64,000 bases of DNA, taken from positions 186,001-250,000 of the forward strand of contig CAKVMH010000001.1 of assembly GCA_934772045.1 (NCBI GenBank), read 5' to 3'. The position numbers and the translations under genes are program-made. Origin of the DNA: an uncultured Clostridia bacterium (GTDB lineage: Bacteria; Bacillota; Clostridia; Christensenellales; UBA1242). Positions 61,905 to 64,000 of this stretch are shown piece after piece. Each line of letters opens with the position of its first letter. Positions within the stretch are counted from its first letter, which is position 1. The notes beneath the pieces are model-generated. The model was not told the DNA's origin and searched no databases. It was given only the letters and a program-made list of their open reading frames with translations.

Positions 61905-61948
61905 AATAAAAAACAATTATATATTTTAAAATTCAGTCTAAAAAAATA

Positions 61949-61976
61949 AAAAGTGGGAATTTGACCCACTTTTTTC
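61949..61976 (+). terminator. Intrinsic terminator after dnaA
   Basis: The stem AAGTGGG / CCCACTT with a short loop and six T. Confidence 0.9.
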
Positions 61977-62144
61977 ATATTTAAAGCATTTAAAATACGA
62001 AATATTTAAAATTTTTTATTAAAAGTCAATAAAATTTAAAATTTTTCCTTTCTAAACTTTAATTCAATAAAAATAAATTTTACACACAAAATAATAAATA
62101 TATCATTTAAAAAGACTTTAAATTTAAAATCACTTTACATTACT

Positions 62145-63221
62145 TTATGCTAATGCTCCATTCTTAATTTCAATTATGTTGGCTTTAAAATTTATGTGTG
62201 GCAATGCAGTGCAAGTAATTAATGTTTGATATTGTTTTGTTAAATTCAACAATCTGTTTTGCCTGTCATCGTCAAGTTCGCTTAAAACATCATCAAGCAA
62301 AAGCACAGGATATTCACCAATCTCATTTTTAATAACTTCCATAAGTGACAGTTTAACAACTAAAGCAACTGTTCGTTGTTGCCCTTGACTTGCAAACTGC
62401 CTGCAATCTAACCCATTAATTTTAAACACAACATCATCACGATGTGGGCCAACGCAAGTGTAGCCAAGTTCAAGTTCTTTATTTAAAACTTTGTCAAATT
62501 GATTTTGTAAATCTAATTTAATATCCAAATTATCTTTCTTTTCATAACTATAATTTATTTCTAAATCTTCGTCCATTGTAATAGTTTTATGAATGTTTTT
62601 TGCAAAAATTTTTAATTTATCAATAAAATCAATGCGTTTTTCAATGATTTTTTCAGCAATTTCAATTAATTGTGGAGTAAACAATTTTAATTGTTCAATT
62701 TTTGTATCAACTGAGTTTAAACTTTTTAGTATAGCATTTCGCTGTTTTAAAACTTTATCATACCTTAATAAATTGTATAAATATCCTTTATCAAATTGGC
62801 TTATTGACACATCTAAAAAGTTTCGCCTATCTTCTGGTACTTCTTTTATGAGCTTCATTTCATCTGGGCTAAAATAAACAACAGACAAAATACCAACCAG
62901 TTCAGTAAGTTTTAAAATGTTAAGGTTGTTTATTTTAATTGCTTTCTTGTTTGATTTATCTAAAAACATTTTTATATTTTTGTTGCCAGCGATTGTTGTA
63001 AAATCAACTTCAATTTTTGCTTTATCCTGTTCAAATCTTATCAGTTGCTTTTCCTTACTGTTTTTGGGGCTTTTGCCAACGCTAAGCAAATATAAACTTT
63101 CTAACATGTTTGTTTTGCCTTGCGCATTTTTCCCCACAACAAAATTTACACCATCAAAAAATTCAGCGGTGGTATTTGTGTAATTTCTAAAATTGATTAG
63201 GTTTAATTTTGTTATTTTCAT
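62145..63221 (-). CDS. recF: DNA replication/repair protein RecF
   Basis: An SMC-like ATPase that helps load RecA at gaps. The 358-residue protein has LNLINFRNYTNTTAEF at the start, Walker A VVGKNAQGKTNMLE (about residues 30-43), the signature FASQGQQRTVALVVKLSL and Walker B YPVLLLDDVLSELDD. In typical Bacillota it lies downstream of dnaN on the dnaA strand; here it points towards dnaA on the minus strand. No S4-domain yaaA is present. The ATG at 63221 has no strong ribosome site. Confidence 0.96.
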   Translation of the reverse strand: MKITKLNLINFRNYTNTTAEFFDGVNFVVGKNAQGKTNMLESLYLLSVGKSPKNSKEKQLIRFEQDKAKIEVDFTTIAGNKNIKMFLDKSNKKAIKINNLNILKLTELVGILSVVYFSPDEMKLIKEVPEDRRNFLDVSISQFDKGYLYNLLRYDKVLKQRNAILKSLNSVDTKIEQLKLFTPQLIEIAEKIIEKRIDFIDKLKIFAKNIHKTITMDEDLEINYSYEKKDNLDIKLDLQNQFDKVLNKELELGYTCVGPHRDDVVFKINGLDCRQFASQGQQRTVALVVKLSLMEVIKNEIGEYPVLLLDDVLSELDDDRQNRLLNLTKQYQTLITCTALPHINFKANIIEIKNGALA

Positions 63222-63525
63222 TTACAAAAGTATATATTTTTTTTATTTTTTTGTCAATACGTTTAAATTTTTATTAACATTTTATAAATAATTAAAATTT
63301 TTATTTATTTTTATATTAATTTTAACTATTAATTTGTTTGTTATTTAATTTATTTTAAATATTTTATTTTATAAACAATTAACCAATCATTAAAATTAGT
63401 TCTTACGCGCGCACGCGCGCGTGCGCGTATACGCGTATATATATGTATAGGGAATAATACTTTAAACCAATAATTTAAATATTTATTTTTAATAGTATTT
63501 TAAATTGAAAAACAAAAAATAAATA
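63222..63525. other. AT-rich region upstream of recF
   Basis: About 300 bp of A/T-rich DNA interrupted by a 46-bp alternating tract (see separate entry). It should contain the recF promoter. No gene is seen. Confidence 0.5.
63404..63449. other. Z-DNA-prone alternating purine-pyrimidine tract
   Basis: 46 bp with no break in purine-pyrimidine alternation: CG/CA-rich on the left (TACGCGCGCACGCGCGC) and TA-rich on the right (ACGCGTATATATATGTATA). It stands out in AT-rich DNA. Confidence 0.85.
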
Positions 63526-63552
63526 AAAAAACAGCATTAATTGCTGTTTTAA
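63526..63552 (-). terminator. Intrinsic terminator after rsmG
   Basis: On the minus strand AACAGCA / TGCTGTT with a 5-nt loop and seven T. It follows the rsmG stop. Confidence 0.8.
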
Positions 63553-63593
63553 TAATAAATATAAAATTTTAAATTAATTTGTATTTAAACAAT

Positions 63594-64000
63594 TTACATT
63601 AATGGTTTTAATTTAGGTAAATTTTTATCTCTTGGAAAATTTGCAGGTGTTGGTTTAATTTTTTTAATAACAATTATATTTCGTTCACCTTGTTCGTTTG
63701 GTAAGTTGAATTGAAAAGTTTTAATATACTCGCCACCTAAAACCGATAAAGCGTTTTGCGCTTCTTCAAGTTCTTCCTCAAAATTATTTCCCTTAAAAGC
63801 CAACACCATCCCGCCAACCTTTACAAGTGGTAATAAATATTCTAACAATGTGTTAAGTTTTGCCACTGCGCGCGCCACTGCAACATCGAATTTTTCACGG
63901 TTAAGTTTTGCAAAATCTTCGGCACGTGCGTGAATGTTGGTGCTTTCAATATTTAATTCTTTTGTCAGTTCGTTTAAGAAATTTATGCGTTTATTTAAAC
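63594..64000 (-). CDS. rsmG: 16S rRNA (guanine527-N7)-methyltransferase, 5' truncated by window
   Basis: Methylates G527 of 16S rRNA (formerly GidB). The frame is open from 64000 to the stop at 63594, so only the last 135 residues are visible: LNKRINFLNELTKELNIEST, then FDVAVARAVAKLNTLLEYLL, the conserved VARAVA, and the C-terminal PRDKNLPKLKPLM. The in-frame GTG at 63878 is inside the domain and is not the start. A normal partner of the origin cluster, but here near recF on the minus strand. Confidence 0.93.
   Translation of the reverse strand, partial: LNKRINFLNELTKELNIESTNIHARAEDFAKLNREKFDVAVARAVAKLNTLLEYLLPLVKVGGMVLAFKGNNFEEELEEAQNALSVLGGEYIKTFQFNLPNEQGERNIIVIKKIKPTPANFPRDKNLPKLKPLM

Overview
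The window is AT-rich DNA from the chromosome-origin region of an endospore-forming member of the Clostridia (Bacillota). Support: oriC with a cluster of DnaA boxes beside dnaA and dnaN; the rpmH-rnpA-yidD-yidC-jag cluster; a master sporulation regulator (spo0A); spoIIR; a SipL-type SPOCS/LysM protein, which is clostridial rather than Bacillus-like; sleB-ypeB; and a gerA-type germinant receptor operon. No plasmid, phage or CRISPR signature is visible. I do not recognise a named genus; several long proteins of unknown function suggest a poorly described lineage.

Layout. 1-1152: 5' part of an unknown minus-strand gene that runs off the left edge. 1153-6115: repeats, a T-box leader swollen by 117-bp tandem repeats, then pheS-pheT, with relics of the pheS 3' end between them. 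6172-9944: gerAA-gerAB-gerAC (minus). 10099-14634: a 1511-residue lipoprotein with FN3-like repeats and a transglutaminase-like domain. 14877-21700: PRC-barrel protein, ferritin-like protein, CtpE-like P-type ATPase, two unknowns and a DisA_N/DAC-like protein. 21925-30225: a 2766-residue membrane-anchored surface protein. 31001-35267: sporulation and cell-wall block (ypeB, sleB, spoIIR, amidase). 35308-36511: small SLOG-like gene divergent from two tandem HTH paralogues. 36567-39757: hisS, [FeFe]-hydrogenase and HD-protein operon (minus). 39904-45559: TPR-like protein, veg, a probable leaderless gene, an Asp-rich zinc-ribbon protein, spo0A. 46223-50872: sipL-like gene, lysS, peptidase S51 homologue, HTH gene. 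50995-53643: jag, yidC, yidD, rnpA, rpmH. 53990-58049: small genes, a membrane protein, a methyltransferase and two tRNA loci (Leu-CAG, Ser-CGA) with unusual structured elements. 58289-64000: dnaN (minus), oriC, dnaA (plus), recF (minus) and the 5'-truncated rsmG (minus).

How the genes work together. Spo0A starts sporulation, SpoIIR is the forespore-to-mother-cell signal, SipL helps build the coat/cortex interface, and SleB/YpeB and GerA act in germination. The rpmH-jag cluster makes ribosomal, RNase P and membrane-insertion parts. The origin order is rearranged: dnaN diverges from dnaA, and recF and rsmG point towards dnaA instead of away.

Most interesting non-coding signals: (i) four copies of a covarying structured element at the tRNA-Leu and tRNA-Ser loci; at each locus one copy follows a duplicated promoter plus tRNA 5' fragment that sits about 190 bp upstream of the intact tRNA; (ii) a covarying hairpin of about 50 nt, present nine times, that sits just before intrinsic terminators at four sites; (iii) two relics of the pheS 3' end that keep the protein sequence but use synonymous codons; (iv) a gene whose ATG lies at the predicted transcription start of a near-consensus promoter.
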